64,000 nt of DNA from Bacteroidetes bacterium 2013_40CM_41_45. Its GTDB lineage: Bacteria > Bacteroidota > Bacteroidia > AKYH767-A > 2013-40CM-41-45. Location: NCBI GenBank assembly GCA_002215675.1, contig NGFH01000011.1:186001-250000 (forward strand). The letters are read 5' to 3'. This document shows, in pieces, positions 51,831-61,649 of the stretch (position 1 is the first letter of the stretch; the number at the start of each line of letters is the position of its first letter). Under the pieces are notes generated by a model that ran no database searches, was not told where the DNA came from, and saw only the letters and a program-made list of their open reading frames with translations. Both the position numbers and the translations under genes were made by a program.

Positions 51831-53255
51831 ATGAATGATTTTCTTACACTGATGCAATCTGAATTAGCGCTCACGCTTATTCTTTTTATTCTTCTTATTG
51901 TTAAAATCGGAAGTGAAAAGATGAGTAATAAATCGCTGCTTGGCTTCATCAATGTAATGCTCATTATTAATCTTCTCATTGGAATATCTTCTCTCTGGAT
52001 GCAGCGGCCGGGCGGAACTCTCTTCAGCGGAATGTTCATTACAAATTCTCTCATTCTTTTTGAAAAGAATATTCTCAACCTGGGTATATTGATTATATCA
52101 CTGAGCGCGTTCGACTGGCTTAAAAATCACAAGCACCTTACAGAATTTTTCATGCTGCTTATTGCCTGCGTTATCGGGATGTTCTTTATGATTTCGAGCG
52201 GAAACTTTTTGATTTTCTACCTCTCCCTTGAGTTGGCAACCATTCCACTTGCAGCCATGTGCAACTATGATATGGATAAGCGGATTTCATCCGAAGCAGC
52301 AATGAAGATGATTATGTCATCTGCATTTTCTTCAGGGATTTTGTTGTTTGGTATTTCTATGATGTACGGAACCACCGGCACCATCAGTTTCACCGAGCTG
52401 CCACAGTTGCTTGACGGAAGTCCGCTCCAGATTTTTGCATTCATCTTATTATTCACCGGCTTTGCATTTAAACTCTCGGTAGTTCCGTTTCACCTGTGGA
52501 CAGCTGATGTTTATGAAGGTGCACCGGTGGCAGTTACTTCTTTCCTGTCTGTAATTTCCAAAGGTTCTATCGTATTTATTTTCATCACTACGCTTTACAA
52601 TGCCTTCCGCTACTATGCTGACCTGTGGTACAACGTGCTGTTTCTTTCAGCCGTTATTACTATGACCCTCGGAAACTTTTTTGCACTGCGACAGCAGAAT
52701 ATGAAAAGGTTTCTTGCCTTTTCTTCCATTGCGCAAGTAGGATTTATTCTCATTGGCATTTCAGGGAGTTCATCGCTTGGCACAACTTCAGCGGTTTATT
52801 TTATTTTGATTTATGTGTTCTCGAACCTGGGCGCTTTTGGTGTGGTGCAGATGATTTCTTCGCTTACCGGAAAAGAAAGAATAGATGATTACAAAGGGCT
52901 TTATAAAACCAACCCGTTCCTTACCTGGATTCTTACCCTCTCATTATTTTCTCTTGCAGGCATTCCGCCCACGGCAGGATTTTTCGGAAAATTATTTCTG
53001 CTCACGGCAGGCGCATCGCAGGGTAATTATGTACTGATTACCATTGCCGCGCTTAACATGATTATTTCACTTTATTATTATCTGAAAGTGGTGAGAGCCA
53101 TGTTTATGGACGCCAATGAAAATCCTGTGGAAAGAATTAAAGGGAGCACCCCGGCAAATGCTGCGCTCATCATTTGTGCCATTGGTATTGTAGTGGTGGG
53201 TTTGATAAGCAGCATTTATGATTATATTAATAACATTGCGAATTTCGGATTTTAA
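51831..53255 (+). CDS. nuoN: NADH-quinone oxidoreductase subunit N
   Basis: 474 aa, antiporter-like. It contains KLSVVPFHLWTADVYEGAPV AVTSFLS and FLAFSSIAQVGFILIGISG. Its last residues (IANFGF) and stop codon are supplied by the spacer repeat ATTGCGAATTTCGGATTTTAA-type copy, so the repeat touches the coding end. It is the last recognised nuo gene; nuoE, F and G are absent from the operon, as in other Bacteroidota. Confidence 0.95.
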   Translation: MNDFLTLMQSELALTLILFILLIVKIGSEKMSNKSLLGFINVMLIINLLIGISSLWMQRPGGTLFSGMFITNSLILFEKNILNLGILIISLSAFDWLKNHKHLTEFFMLLIACVIGMFFMISSGNFLIFYLSLELATIPLAAMCNYDMDKRISSEAAMKMIMSSAFSSGILLFGISMMYGTTGTISFTELPQLLDGSPLQIFAFILLFTGFAFKLSVVPFHLWTADVYEGAPVAVTSFLSVISKGSIVFIFITTLYNAFRYYADLWYNVLFLSAVITMTLGNFFALRQQNMKRFLAFSSIAQVGFILIGISGSSSLGTTSAVYFILIYVFSNLGAFGVVQMISSLTGKERIDDYKGLYKTNPFLTWILTLSLFSLAGIPPTAGFFGKLFLLTAGASQGNYVLITIAALNMIISLYYYLKVVRAMFMDANENPVERIKGSTPANAALIICAIGIVVVGLISSIYDYINNIANFGF

Positions 53256-53316
53256 ATTTCGGATTGATGTTTACAATTCGCAATTTTGTCAATTCGCAAC
53301 CCACAATCTAAAGACA
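53236..53316 (+). repeat. Repeat overlapping nuoN end and following spacer
   Basis: ATTGCGAATTTCGGATTTTA and AATTTCGGATTG, then TTCGCAATTTTGTCAATTCG and CAACCCACAATC. It is the same family as in the other nuo spacers. Confidence 0.8.
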
Positions 53317-53715
53317 ATGGCAATCAATAAAAATCACGAAGTAGAAGAGCTGGAAGGAGTACGCTGCGCTATTGTGGAGCGTAATGTTTCTCCCGCCCGC
53401 ACCCAATTTCTCAAGGAGCTGCTTGAGATGAACGGCTATAAAGTAATTACTGCAAAAACTCCTCCGCCTAAAGTTGCGGCACCTCCTGCCGCTCCTGTTT
53501 CGCAGGACCCTAATGCACCTGCGCCACCGCCTCCTCCGCCACCACCGCCTCCTCCCGATACATATACGGTTGGAGTAACTAATATAACTTTCAATTCAAC
53601 CAATGCTATTATGGGACGGTTGCTGCACGCAAAAGACGGGCACGTGGTTACGCTTGCCTATTGGCAGCAGAAAGATGATGTGGCACGTGATGCTGTGCCG
53701 TATTTCAGCGAGTAA
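53317..53715 (+). CDS. Small protein with polyproline linker, end of nuo operon
   Basis: 132 aa from the ATG at 53317. The N-terminal module (VRCAIVERNVSPARTQFLKE LLEMNGYKVI) is joined by a run of 11 prolines (DPNAPAPPPPPPPPP) to a C-terminal module (TYTVGVTNITFNSTNAIMGR). No signal peptide or family recognised. The conserved-looking two-module layout and its position directly behind nuoN suggest it is expressed with complex I, but no role can be assigned. Confidence 0.6.
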   Translation: MAINKNHEVEELEGVRCAIVERNVSPARTQFLKELLEMNGYKVITAKTPPPKVAAPPAAPVSQDPNAPAPPPPPPPPPPPDTYTVGVTNITFNSTNAIMGRLLHAKDGHVVTLAYWQQKDDVARDAVPYFSE

Positions 53716-56244
53716 TTATTTAATGATAACCAGTTTCTCTGTCGCTGATTTTTTTTCCGTGCTCACCTTTACAAAATAAATTCCCGGGCTTAATTCGGAA
53801 ATGTTAATGGCAGCTGATTCTTGAAACGGTTTCAGAGCAAGACACTTTTTTCCCATCGCATCATAAATCTCTATTTGTTCTATTCTGAATCCTGAATTTA
53901 TAATTCTAAACTCATTGATAGCCGGGTTCGGAAATATCTCTACGGATAAATTTCCATTCTGAATTTGAGTAATGGCCGTTGAAATATCCCCCATTTTCAT
54001 TCCATTACCAAAACTGCTCGCCCAGATTTGTGACGGATTATAGGGGTTGAAGAATATTCTTTCCGGCTGGCGAAAGTCATAGCTGTTTACCAAGGCAAAA
54101 GAAGGAGTAACGGAATTGATATTTGTGCTGCGCCATAAACCCTGAGTTTCAGTGGTCAGATAAATTTCATTTGCATCAGTGGGATGAAATGTGATAGAAG
54201 TAACCCTGTCGAATTGCGAGGCGGTGAGCTTAACCCACGATGTGCCGCGGTTGGTTGTTTTATACAAACCGCCTAAGCCGTTTGGCGCTCCGCCCCATCC
54301 GCTGAAGACACTTACATACCAGGTATTTTGAGTTGCGTCATAAGGGTCAATCACAATATCTTTTGTCCAATAGTACATGCCGGGGTCTGAAACATCTGTC
54401 CATGAACCTCCGGAAGGGTCATAGATAAAACACCCTGAGCTGTTGGTAAAAGTTCCGCTGCTATTTCTTCTGCCGGAGAAAGTGCAAACCATTTTTCCGT
54501 CATTAAGAACAACAATGGATGCGGGATGTTTTTGTGTACGTGGCGGGTCGGTAAGCAATGTCCAGGTAGAAGAACCTAAGCTGAGTAAATTGTCGCACCG
54601 GTATATTCCGCCAATGCCGCTTCCGTTATTATAATGAATAACACTCGCATAAGCACGATTAGAATTATTTGGATCTAAAGCAATCCAGAAAACAGGATGG
54701 GAGAACGAATGTATTTGCTGCCAGGTTGCTCCATTGTCAGTTGAATACATAATCTTTCCCTGGCTATCCGTATTATCAAGAGGGCTGTCAGCAAGCCGCG
54801 TGCTTTGATACATATCGTGTATGGCGGAAGTGGTTGCAAATAAAGTTCCGTTGGAATGTTTTGCGAGGCGGTAAGTTGAGTTCACGGACATTCCGGTGTA
54901 ATTAAAACTCCAGGTTACGCCCGCATCTGTGCTTCGCACCAAACCAATGTCACTATATGCTGCCAGCATGTTATTGGCATCCTGCCAGTGCACCTGCCAG
55001 CATGTGGTGTTTTCTAAACCGATGCTATGATATGCAAGATGCTGCGGGGTGGGTGCATTCATCGGGTGCTGGTCAGCGTTGCTCACGTATGCCTGTTTCC
55101 ATGTTGCGCCTCCATCGGCTGTGAGATGCACAAAACCAAAATCACCGAACATAACTTTGTTTGAATTGTTAGGGGCGACTGCGATTCCGAAACATGTTTC
55201 GCCCCAGCTCCAGCCTTTATCTCCCTGGTAGCCTGACCAACCCGTGTGAATGTTTTGATTATTTGTTGAGAGAAAAACTTTCGACCAGGATGTTCCTCCG
55301 TTGGTGGATTTGTAAACGAGAGGAGCATTAAGTGCTGCATCACTTCCCCCAAGATAAATGGTATTAATATCATTTTCTGCCATTCCCGCGTACATTACAA
55401 AATCATTGCTGAAATTTATTCCTGTTGAATTTGAAACCCAGGTACCGTTTGCATTATCCATAGTGTAAACTCCTGTTGGGAAATTATAATAATCATAGGG
55501 CATCAGGCCGTTATAGACATCTGCTGTTGCTCCAGTGATGCAGACAAAACGCGTGGTATTTCCTGCTTTTGCACCGGAAAAATTCCAAAGTACTTGTCCG
55601 GCGGGAATCCCTGATGTTGCCATCAACGAAAAAGAAGTTCCTCCGTTGGAGGAATAAACCAGGCCCTCATTTGTGCCGATGTAAATATTTAATCCGTCAA
55701 TAAATACTCCACCCATGATAATGCCAACACCATTATTTGCCGCGTGACGAACCAGCGAAAAATTAGCTCCCCCGTCATTCGAAAAATAAATGTCAGCGTA
55801 ATAATTGAGAAGCACCTGGTTCGGATTATTGTAATTGGCTTTCATTGCATATATCCCTCCGAGCGAGGAATTAAATCCGGGAAGCTGGGGCCAGGTGTTA
55901 CCTCCGTCAATAGTCTTCACAGGATAGCCCGCGTTGCCATCGTTGTAATTGCTGTACGCAATGTTTGCGTTATTGGTAAATTCGTACGTGGAAACATTCA
56001 TTGCCGGCAATTTGGTAAAATGAAGCTGCGTGTAAGAGTTGCCGAAATCGGTAGAATGAAACATTTCACTCATGTCACAGGCAACATAGAACTCATTGTC
56101 ATTGGCGGGATTTATTCTCGGAAAGAAAAGAGCACCGCCACCACCCACACCACGCGTCTGCCACGAAGCAGGAACCTGGGCTCCTGACTGAAAGACAAAT
56201 GAAAAAAGCAAAATGGAGAATAGATATAAAGTAATTTTTTTCAT
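53716..56244 (-). CDS. Asp-box propeller protein with T9SS domain (GH74/VPS10-like)
   Basis: 842 aa from the ATG at 56244 (MKKITLYLFSILLFSFVFQS signal peptide). QTRGVGGGGALFFPRINPAN and many Asp-box blades (STDFGNSYTQLH, STNGGTSWSKVF, STDAGVTWSFNY, STDNGATWQQIH, TTNRGTSWVKLT) form one or two propellers, similar to GH74 or sortilin-like folds. No catalytic acids can be assigned by eye. The T9SS sorting domain is at the end (SVEIFPNPAINEF...SATEKLVIIK). It is tail to tail with the nuo operon, with its stop abutting the last gene. Confidence 0.8.
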   Translation of the reverse strand: MKKITLYLFSILLFSFVFQSGAQVPASWQTRGVGGGGALFFPRINPANDNEFYVACDMSEMFHSTDFGNSYTQLHFTKLPAMNVSTYEFTNNANIAYSNYNDGNAGYPVKTIDGGNTWPQLPGFNSSLGGIYAMKANYNNPNQVLLNYYADIYFSNDGGANFSLVRHAANNGVGIIMGGVFIDGLNIYIGTNEGLVYSSNGGTSFSLMATSGIPAGQVLWNFSGAKAGNTTRFVCITGATADVYNGLMPYDYYNFPTGVYTMDNANGTWVSNSTGINFSNDFVMYAGMAENDINTIYLGGSDAALNAPLVYKSTNGGTSWSKVFLSTNNQNIHTGWSGYQGDKGWSWGETCFGIAVAPNNSNKVMFGDFGFVHLTADGGATWKQAYVSNADQHPMNAPTPQHLAYHSIGLENTTCWQVHWQDANNMLAAYSDIGLVRSTDAGVTWSFNYTGMSVNSTYRLAKHSNGTLFATTSAIHDMYQSTRLADSPLDNTDSQGKIMYSTDNGATWQQIHSFSHPVFWIALDPNNSNRAYASVIHYNNGSGIGGIYRCDNLLSLGSSTWTLLTDPPRTQKHPASIVVLNDGKMVCTFSGRRNSSGTFTNSSGCFIYDPSGGSWTDVSDPGMYYWTKDIVIDPYDATQNTWYVSVFSGWGGAPNGLGGLYKTTNRGTSWVKLTASQFDRVTSITFHPTDANEIYLTTETQGLWRSTNINSVTPSFALVNSYDFRQPERIFFNPYNPSQIWASSFGNGMKMGDISTAITQIQNGNLSVEIFPNPAINEFRIINSGFRIEQIEIYDAMGKKCLALKPFQESAAINISELSPGIYFVKVSTEKKSATEKLVIIK

Positions 56245-56386
56245 TGAGGTTGGGGTTTTCAGGAAAATCAAATTTCAATGTAAAAGTATAGAACTACAAA
56301 CGGAATAACAAAACTCCCACAATATGCTTGCATAGCGGCAACAGAAAGCCAATATAGCACAATACCGTGCCGTATTTTAGCGAAGA

Positions 56387-57235
56387 TTATCTGACTACAA
56401 CCAATTTGCGTGTAGCAGATTGCTTACCCCCATTCATTTTTACAAAATAAATTCCTTGAGAAAGATTTTCTGTCGGCAATAATATTTTGTGCTGCCCTGC
56501 ATCTGCCGAATAATTTTTCTCTGAAACCTTTTTTCCATCAATAGAAAAAATATTGAGGGTGAATGTTGATGGAGAAAGCAGATTGAGATTGAGCAAATAG
56601 TTTCCGTAGAAATCCTGAGAAAGCGATGAACGAGTGAGAGGAATCGTTTGAATCTCCCCAGTAGGAGTTGTATAGGTTAAAGTTAAATCATCCACAAAAC
56701 CGGTTGTGGAGAGCGATGTGGAAAAGAGAGTGAACTGAATAGAGGTGGAGATAGGGGAGTTGGCGGATGAATAATTTATCGTGTCGGAGAAGGGTATCCA
56801 ATTGGTAACGTTAGTGAACTGCGGTGAATAGGCGCTGCCAAATCCTATTTCTGTAAACGAAGCATCGACTACTCTTACGGAAACATATAAAAAATTACTC
56901 GGGGTGAGAAAATTTCCTTTCCAGTATCCGGACAAAACAAGCGGCTTTAAATTACCGGTATAATCAAAATATAAATTTGCCTGCGTAATCTGGCTGTTGG
57001 TGTCGGGAATGGATAGAAGATTGGCAGAATAAGCGCCTGTTCGTCCTGCTGCCTGAACCACGTTGGCATTGGGTGCAATGCCGTTGCTCGTTGTCCATCC
57101 CACCGGGTCGAGATAACTGCTCGCTCCTATTGCCCAATTCTCAAAGCCTCCATTAGTAATTATTTGTGCTGAAGAAAAATGATGAGAGAAAAGAACAGCA
57201 GTGAAAAAAAATGTAAGAATTTTTTTTGCTTTCAT
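56387..57235 (-). CDS. Secreted T9SS protein with jelly-roll-like domain
   Basis: 282 aa. The signal peptide ends near FSSAQ. IITNGGFENWAIGASSYLDP VGWTTSNG starts a carbohydrate-binding-like beta-sandwich, and a T9SS domain (LSQDFYGNYLLNLNLLSP...SATRKLVVVR) ends the protein. The role is unknown. Confidence 0.78.
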   Translation of the reverse strand: MKAKKILTFFFTAVLFSHHFSSAQIITNGGFENWAIGASSYLDPVGWTTSNGIAPNANVVQAAGRTGAYSANLLSIPDTNSQITQANLYFDYTGNLKPLVLSGYWKGNFLTPSNFLYVSVRVVDASFTEIGFGSAYSPQFTNVTNWIPFSDTINYSSANSPISTSIQFTLFSTSLSTTGFVDDLTLTYTTPTGEIQTIPLTRSSLSQDFYGNYLLNLNLLSPSTFTLNIFSIDGKKVSEKNYSADAGQHKILLPTENLSQGIYFVKMNGGKQSATRKLVVVR

Positions 57236-57356
57236 AGTGTCAGGATTTTAACGTAATAATAAATAAGTAAAAGCAGAATAACAATTACGAATATCTCCGC
57301 TACTCCGAATGCTGACGATTAATGTCAGCATCCTGACCGCAAAGCGTCAGGACTCA

Positions 57357-58352
57357 CTACTTACCGTATGCCCACTTCACCCACACCGCTCCCCAGGTAA
57401 ATCCTCCGCCAAAAGCAGCGAGGATGATGTTGTCTCTTTTGTGGAGTTTATTTTCCCATTCCCATAAACAAAGCGGAATGGTTCCGTTCGTGGTGTTGCC
57501 ATAGCGCTCTATGTTGAGCATTACTTTATCCATGCTAAGTCCCATGCGCCTTGCAGTTGCGTCAATGATGCGTTTATTTGCCTGGTGAGGAACCAACCAT
57601 GAAACATCTTCGGCTCTCAGCTTGTTCTTCTCCATAATCTCTGCGCTTACATCAGCCATATTGGTAACGGCAAACTTGAATACAGGTTGCCCGTCCTGGA
57701 AAACAAAATGCTCGCGTGCATCTATTGTTTTGTGTGATGCCGGTTTTGCCGAACCGCCCGCTTTCTGATGCAGGAAAACTCTTCCGGCACCATCGCTCCG
57801 CAAAATAGAATCAAGCACTCCGTATCCTTCGTTATTGGGTTCAAGAAGAACAGCGCCTGCACCATCACCAAAGAGCACACATGTGGCGCGGTCGGTATAA
57901 TCAATAATGGAAGACATTTTATCCGCACCAACGATTACAACTTTTTTATACTGTCCGCTCTCGATGTATTTAGATCCCGTGGTGAGCGCATAAATAAACC
58001 CCGAGCATGCCGCCATAATATCAAAGCTGAAGGCATTCTTAGCGCCCACTTTATCGCTGATAATGTTTGCCGTAGCAGGAAACATCATATCGGGTGTGGC
58101 AGTGGAGCAGATGAGCAGCTCAATTTCTTCGGGGGAGATGCCTCTCTTTTTGCAAAGAAGCTTTACCGCTTCCGCACCCAAGTCCGATGTAGCCAGCCCT
58201 TCGCCTTTCAGGATTCTGCGCTCCTTAATCCCGGTGCGCGACTGTATCCATTCATCGGTGGTGTCCACCATCTTTTCCAAATCTTTATTGGAAAGAATAT
58301 CGGGCGGCACCCAACCACTGACGGCTGTTATGGCTGCTGTAGTCTTGGTCAT
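57357..58352 (-). CDS. fabH: 3-oxoacyl-ACP synthase III
   Basis: 331 aa from the ATG at 58352. It starts fatty-acid synthesis by condensing acetyl-CoA (or branched starters) with malonyl-ACP. The catalytic Cys is in [14 protein letters not shown], His in [14 protein letters not shown] and Asn in [14 protein letters not shown]. It is downstream of plsX with a 130-bp gap that holds a GTTCAA-type quasi-repeat. It is the last gene of the pdxA/DUF177-rpmF-plsX-fabH cluster. Confidence 0.96.
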   Translation of the reverse strand: MTKTTAAITAVSGWVPPDILSNKDLEKMVDTTDEWIQSRTGIKERRILKGEGLATSDLGAEAVKLLCKKRGISPEEIELLICSTATPDMMFPATANIISDKVGAKNAFSFDIMAACSGFIYALTTGSKYIESGQYKKVVIVGADKMSSIIDYTDRATCVLFGDGAGAVLLEPNNEGYGVLDSILRSDGAGRVFLHQKAGGSAKPASHKTIDAREHFVFQDGQPVFKFAVTNMADVSAEIMEKNKLRAEDVSWLVPHQANKRIIDATARRMGLSMDKVMLNIERYGNTTNGTIPLCLWEWENKLHKRDNIILAAFGGGFTWGAVWVKWAYGK

Positions 58353-58379
58353 GGCACGCAAAGTAAATAAAAACTATCG

Positions 58380-58425
58380 TCTATAGTTCAATAGTTCAAG
58401 GGTTCAAAAGTTCAATGGTTTAATA
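58380..58425. repeat. AGTTCAA quasi-repeat between plsX and fabH
   Basis: ATAGTTCAATAGTTCAAGGG TTCAAAAGTTCAATGG: five copies of GTTCAA in 46 bp. It is another simple spacer repeat, similar in kind to TTGATAA and AACTYTAAAC arrays in this window. Confidence 0.75.
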
Positions 58426-58482
58426 GAAATTCAATTCTTCTCTTAGAAGAAAGAACTCTCGGATGGAGATGCAGCCAAAAAA

Positions 58483-59460
58483 TTACTCTCCGTTCTTGAC
58501 GGGAGTAAGCATGATAGATTCGCGGGTGAGCTCTTCTGCGATTTTTTCTGCCAGGCGCGCGTCAATCACTTCTTTGGAAAAGAGAATCATGTTCTTAATC
58601 GTCTTGGCGTTTGAAATTCCGTGACCGATGATGACGGGCTTGTTGATTCCGAGAACGGGTGTGCCTCCGTAGTTCTCGTAGTTGAAGCGCTCAAAATAAT
58701 CGTTGTTGAAATGATGCTTGCGCAATAAAAAGTAAAACGATTCGGCAAGCTTGAGGATGATGTTTCCGGTGAAGCCGTCACAGACAATCACATCCGTTTT
58801 GTCATTGAACAAATCGCGCCCTTCCACGTTGCCTATAAAATTTATGTCTTTGAGATTTTTGATGAGCGGGAACGACTCCTTGACAAGCGTATTTCCTTTT
58901 TCATCTTCCTCACCAATATTCATGAGCCCCACTTTTGGTTTTGGAATGTGATAAACATATTCTGCCATGAGCGAGCCAATGATAGCAAACTGCTGCAGCA
59001 TTTCGGGCTTGCAGTCGGCATTGGCGCCTACGTCAAGAAAAAAACCAAGTCCTCCGTTTTCTTTGGGGATGATGGATGACAAGCAAGGACGTATAATTCC
59101 GGGAATAGTTTTAACACTTAGCACAGCACCTACAAGCATAGCCCCGCTGTTACCGGCACTTGCAAAAGAATCAATCTCTCCGTCCTTCAGCATTTTGAAC
59201 CCGATGCTGATACTTGATTCGGGCTTCTGAACAATGGCACGTGTGGGGTTATCGCCCATGCCTATAACATCACTTGCATGAATGATAGTAAATTTTGAAA
59301 CGTCTGCTTTGTATTCTTTGAGGAGGGAATGAATCTCTGTGCTGTCGCCAATGAGCACAAGTTCCACAGAACTGTTAAGCTCTGCACGGGCAAGCACTGC
59401 GCCCTTTACCGTTGCTTGCGGAGCATAGTCTCCGCCCATAACGTCTATCCCTATTCTCAT
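58483..59460 (-). CDS. plsX: Phosphate acyltransferase
   Basis: 325 aa, converting acyl-ACP to acyl-phosphate for phospholipid synthesis. MRIGIDVMGGDYAPQATVKG, FASAGNSGAMLVGAVL, FFLDVGANADCKPEML and NVEGRDLFNDKTDVIVCDGF TGNI are all typical. It is in the usual cluster with rpmF upstream and fabH downstream. Confidence 0.97.
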   Translation of the reverse strand: MRIGIDVMGGDYAPQATVKGAVLARAELNSSVELVLIGDSTEIHSLLKEYKADVSKFTIIHASDVIGMGDNPTRAIVQKPESSISIGFKMLKDGEIDSFASAGNSGAMLVGAVLSVKTIPGIIRPCLSSIIPKENGGLGFFLDVGANADCKPEMLQQFAIIGSLMAEYVYHIPKPKVGLMNIGEEDEKGNTLVKESFPLIKNLKDINFIGNVEGRDLFNDKTDVIVCDGFTGNIILKLAESFYFLLRKHHFNNDYFERFNYENYGGTPVLGINKPVIIGHGISNAKTIKNMILFSKEVIDARLAEKIAEELTRESIMLTPVKNGE

Positions 59461-59552
59461 CAGCTCAGGTGCTGGTTTACTAAATGGGATTTTCTCATAA
59501 AGTGTCCGGCTTTATTATGAGTCAAAAGTATTAAAAATTATTTCAGTTAACC

Positions 59553-59738
59553 TCAGGCAACCTGTGCCTTTTCAACGGCAAGCATTCCGCGGTAATATCC
59601 GCACTCAGGGCAAACTCTGTGCATGGGTTTTGCAGCTCCGCAGTTAGAACATGTGGTAAGCGCGGGCGCAACGGCTTTATAGTGCGTCCTTCTTTTATCC
59701 CTTCTTGACTTGGATATCTTATGTTTTGGATTGGGCAT
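59553..59738 (-). CDS. rpmF: Ribosomal protein bL32 (zinc form)
   Basis: 61 aa. MPNPKHKISKSRRDKRRTHY is the normal N-terminus; a four-cysteine zinc ribbon is present (CSNCGAAKPMHRVCPECGYY). It is 31 bp after DUF177 and 92 bp before plsX. Confidence 0.97.
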   Translation of the reverse strand: MPNPKHKISKSRRDKRRTHYKAVAPALTTCSNCGAAKPMHRVCPECGYYRGMLAVEKAQVA

Positions 59739-59769
59739 TTTAGTTCAGTTTAAGTTTTGTTCTAAATTA

Positions 59770-60294
59770 TTATTTAAATTTCAGTTTCTTCAATTGGTCC
59801 CAGGTATGATTCTCAGGCTTTTTATCGTTATCTAAATGAATGCTCATTGCTTTTAAAACTTCAGGGTTGCAGGTGCTATCTCCGTTTGCATCATCAGGGT
59901 GCACTACACGCAGCGGTACAAGCAACTCTATAAACTCAAAAATAAATTGAGCCAGGTCTAACTCGTTGCTGTCTGCCGGAATCATTATCACCTCGTCAGA
60001 TTCTTCCTCTTCGTGGTCGCCCAGTTTTACAATCAGCCGGTTTGCGCCTTCTATTGCGTAATCAAACTCTTCCAAACAACGATGGCAAACCATTCTTAAC
60101 CATCCTTCAAACCTGAAGTTCAGCAGCAATACTCGTTCTTGCTTACTCAATTCTACTTCCACATCTACTTTCCCTTTTTTGACAACAGAATGTTCAAATT
60201 CGTTGAAAAATTTATCATCAATCGAATAAGAAAAATTATGTTGTCCATTCGCTAAACCGATGTATTGAATAGTATAGTCTTCCCGCTTTTTCAT
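59770..60294 (-). CDS. DUF177 (YceD) protein
   Basis: 174 aa. MVCHRCLEEFDYAIEGANRL carries the CxxC of the family (partner positions vary), and the acidic region EEESDEVIMIPADSNELDLA followed by ELLVPLRVVHPDD is typical. It is linked to 23S rRNA accumulation and genetically to rpmF, which follows it here. Confidence 0.88.
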   Translation of the reverse strand: MKKREDYTIQYIGLANGQHNFSYSIDDKFFNEFEHSVVKKGKVDVEVELSKQERVLLLNFRFEGWLRMVCHRCLEEFDYAIEGANRLIVKLGDHEEEESDEVIMIPADSNELDLAQFIFEFIELLVPLRVVHPDDANGDSTCNPEVLKAMSIHLDNDKKPENHTWDQLKKLKFK

Positions 60295-60321
60295 ACCAAA
60301 GAACTTTTAAAAACAAGTCGG

Positions 60322-60352
60322 CAAATGTAGGAAAAGATGAGCTATGGACAAA
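60322..60352 (-). promoter_or_regulatory. Promoter of the DUF177-rpmF-plsX-fabH operon
   Basis: On the minus strand TTTG (60349-60352), 19 bp, TACATTTG (60322-60329): an exact Bacteroidota consensus, 27 bp before the DUF177 ATG. The spacing equals that of the promoter at 30.3 kb. Confidence 0.65.
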
Positions 60353-60415
60353 TGGAAATGTTTGGATTTTTGGCTTAAATCTGCCAAAATTTAACCCAAA
60401 CTGCTGGCGATGGAC

Positions 60416-61486
60416 TTATCGGTCGCCTTCTTTACTGGCAACCTTGAGTGGGTTTCCAGAGATTTCTTCATATTCCCTGCGCTTCTCAAGAATATCGCAG
60501 GCAAGATAAACTGCCTGGCGAAATGACGACTCGCTCGCCTTATTTTTTCCTGCAATGTCATATGCAGTTCCATGGTCGGGGGAGGTGCGCACGATAGGCA
60601 AACCTGCCGTAAAGTTAACACCGGTTTCAAAAGCTAAAGCTTTAAAAGGAATCAGCCCCTGGTCATGATACATGGCAAGCACGGCATCAAAACGACTGAA
60701 CGCGCCTGCACCAAAAAATCCATCGGCAGGATAGGGACCAAAGCAATAAATGCCATCATCAAACATTTTCTTGATTGCAGGAGTAATGACTTTTTGCTCT
60801 TCATCACCCAGCAATCCACCATCACCACTATGAGGATTGATTCCAAGCACTGCAATTCGCGGCTTGGTAATTCCAAAATCGCGGATTAAGGTTTGGTTTA
60901 TTTTCCGGATTTTTTTGCAGATAGTTTCAAACGAAATATTTTCTGTCACGCTTTTTACAGGAACATGCCCGCTAACAAGTGCAACCCTCAAACGGTCGCT
61001 CACCATGACCATGAGTTCATCAGTAACATTCAGCTTGCGCGCAATGAATCCGGTATGACCGGTGAATACATTTCCCGCAGCATCCTTCGGAATGTTATTC
61101 TTATTTACGGGTGCAGTTACCAATACATCCGCTAACCCCTCAGTAACATCTTTAAGTGCAGCATCCAGGGAGCGCAGCGCATACTTTCCTGAAAATTCTG
61201 TCGGCACACCCATTTGCAGAGGCACATCTTCTTCCCAACAGTTTACTACGTTCACTTTTCGTGGCACGGCTTCCTTTGCAGAACGTATGGTATTGAAGTT
61301 AAATTCATTCAGTCCGAGAACCTTACGATGATGCGATAGCACCTTAGAAGAAACATAGATTAACGGAGTGCACGACTGCAGCATTCGGTTATCCAGAAAT
61401 GTTTTCATCACCACTTCTAGCCCAACGCCGTTAAGGTCTCCGCAGGAAATTGCAACGTTTGGTTGCTCGTCTGTATTCTGGCTCAT
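60416..61486 (-). CDS. pdxA: 4-hydroxythreonine-4-phosphate dehydrogenase
   Basis: 356 aa of the DXP-dependent PLP pathway; PdxA makes 3-amino-1-hydroxyacetone phosphate for PdxJ. PNVAISCGDLNGVGLEVVMK, ADVLVTAPVNKNNI, FTGHTGFIARKL, LGINPHSGDGGLLGDEEQKV and FDAVLAMYHDQGLIPFKAL include the metal-binding histidines. The partner pdxJ is 1.4 kb upstream on the same strand. Confidence 0.96.
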   Translation of the reverse strand: MSQNTDEQPNVAISCGDLNGVGLEVVMKTFLDNRMLQSCTPLIYVSSKVLSHHRKVLGLNEFNFNTIRSAKEAVPRKVNVVNCWEEDVPLQMGVPTEFSGKYALRSLDAALKDVTEGLADVLVTAPVNKNNIPKDAAGNVFTGHTGFIARKLNVTDELMVMVSDRLRVALVSGHVPVKSVTENISFETICKKIRKINQTLIRDFGITKPRIAVLGINPHSGDGGLLGDEEQKVITPAIKKMFDDGIYCFGPYPADGFFGAGAFSRFDAVLAMYHDQGLIPFKALAFETGVNFTAGLPIVRTSPDHGTAYDIAGKNKASESSFRQAVYLACDILEKRREYEEISGNPLKVASKEGDR

Positions 61487-61649
61487 GATGAGATATTTGG
61501 TGGGCGGAAATTATTCTAAATTTTTTTACTTCAGCTTGATTCCTGTTTCTTTTTTTACAAAAAGTTTAACTCAATTTCCAATAACTCTTATGACACCGGC
61601 AAGATATCAATTTGTTTTTTTCATTTACTTTTGAACTGAAAATAATTCG

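Noticed and set aside
57768-58370. Plus-strand ORF of 200 aa
   Set aside because: It is antisense to fabH, which is certain from its catalytic residues.
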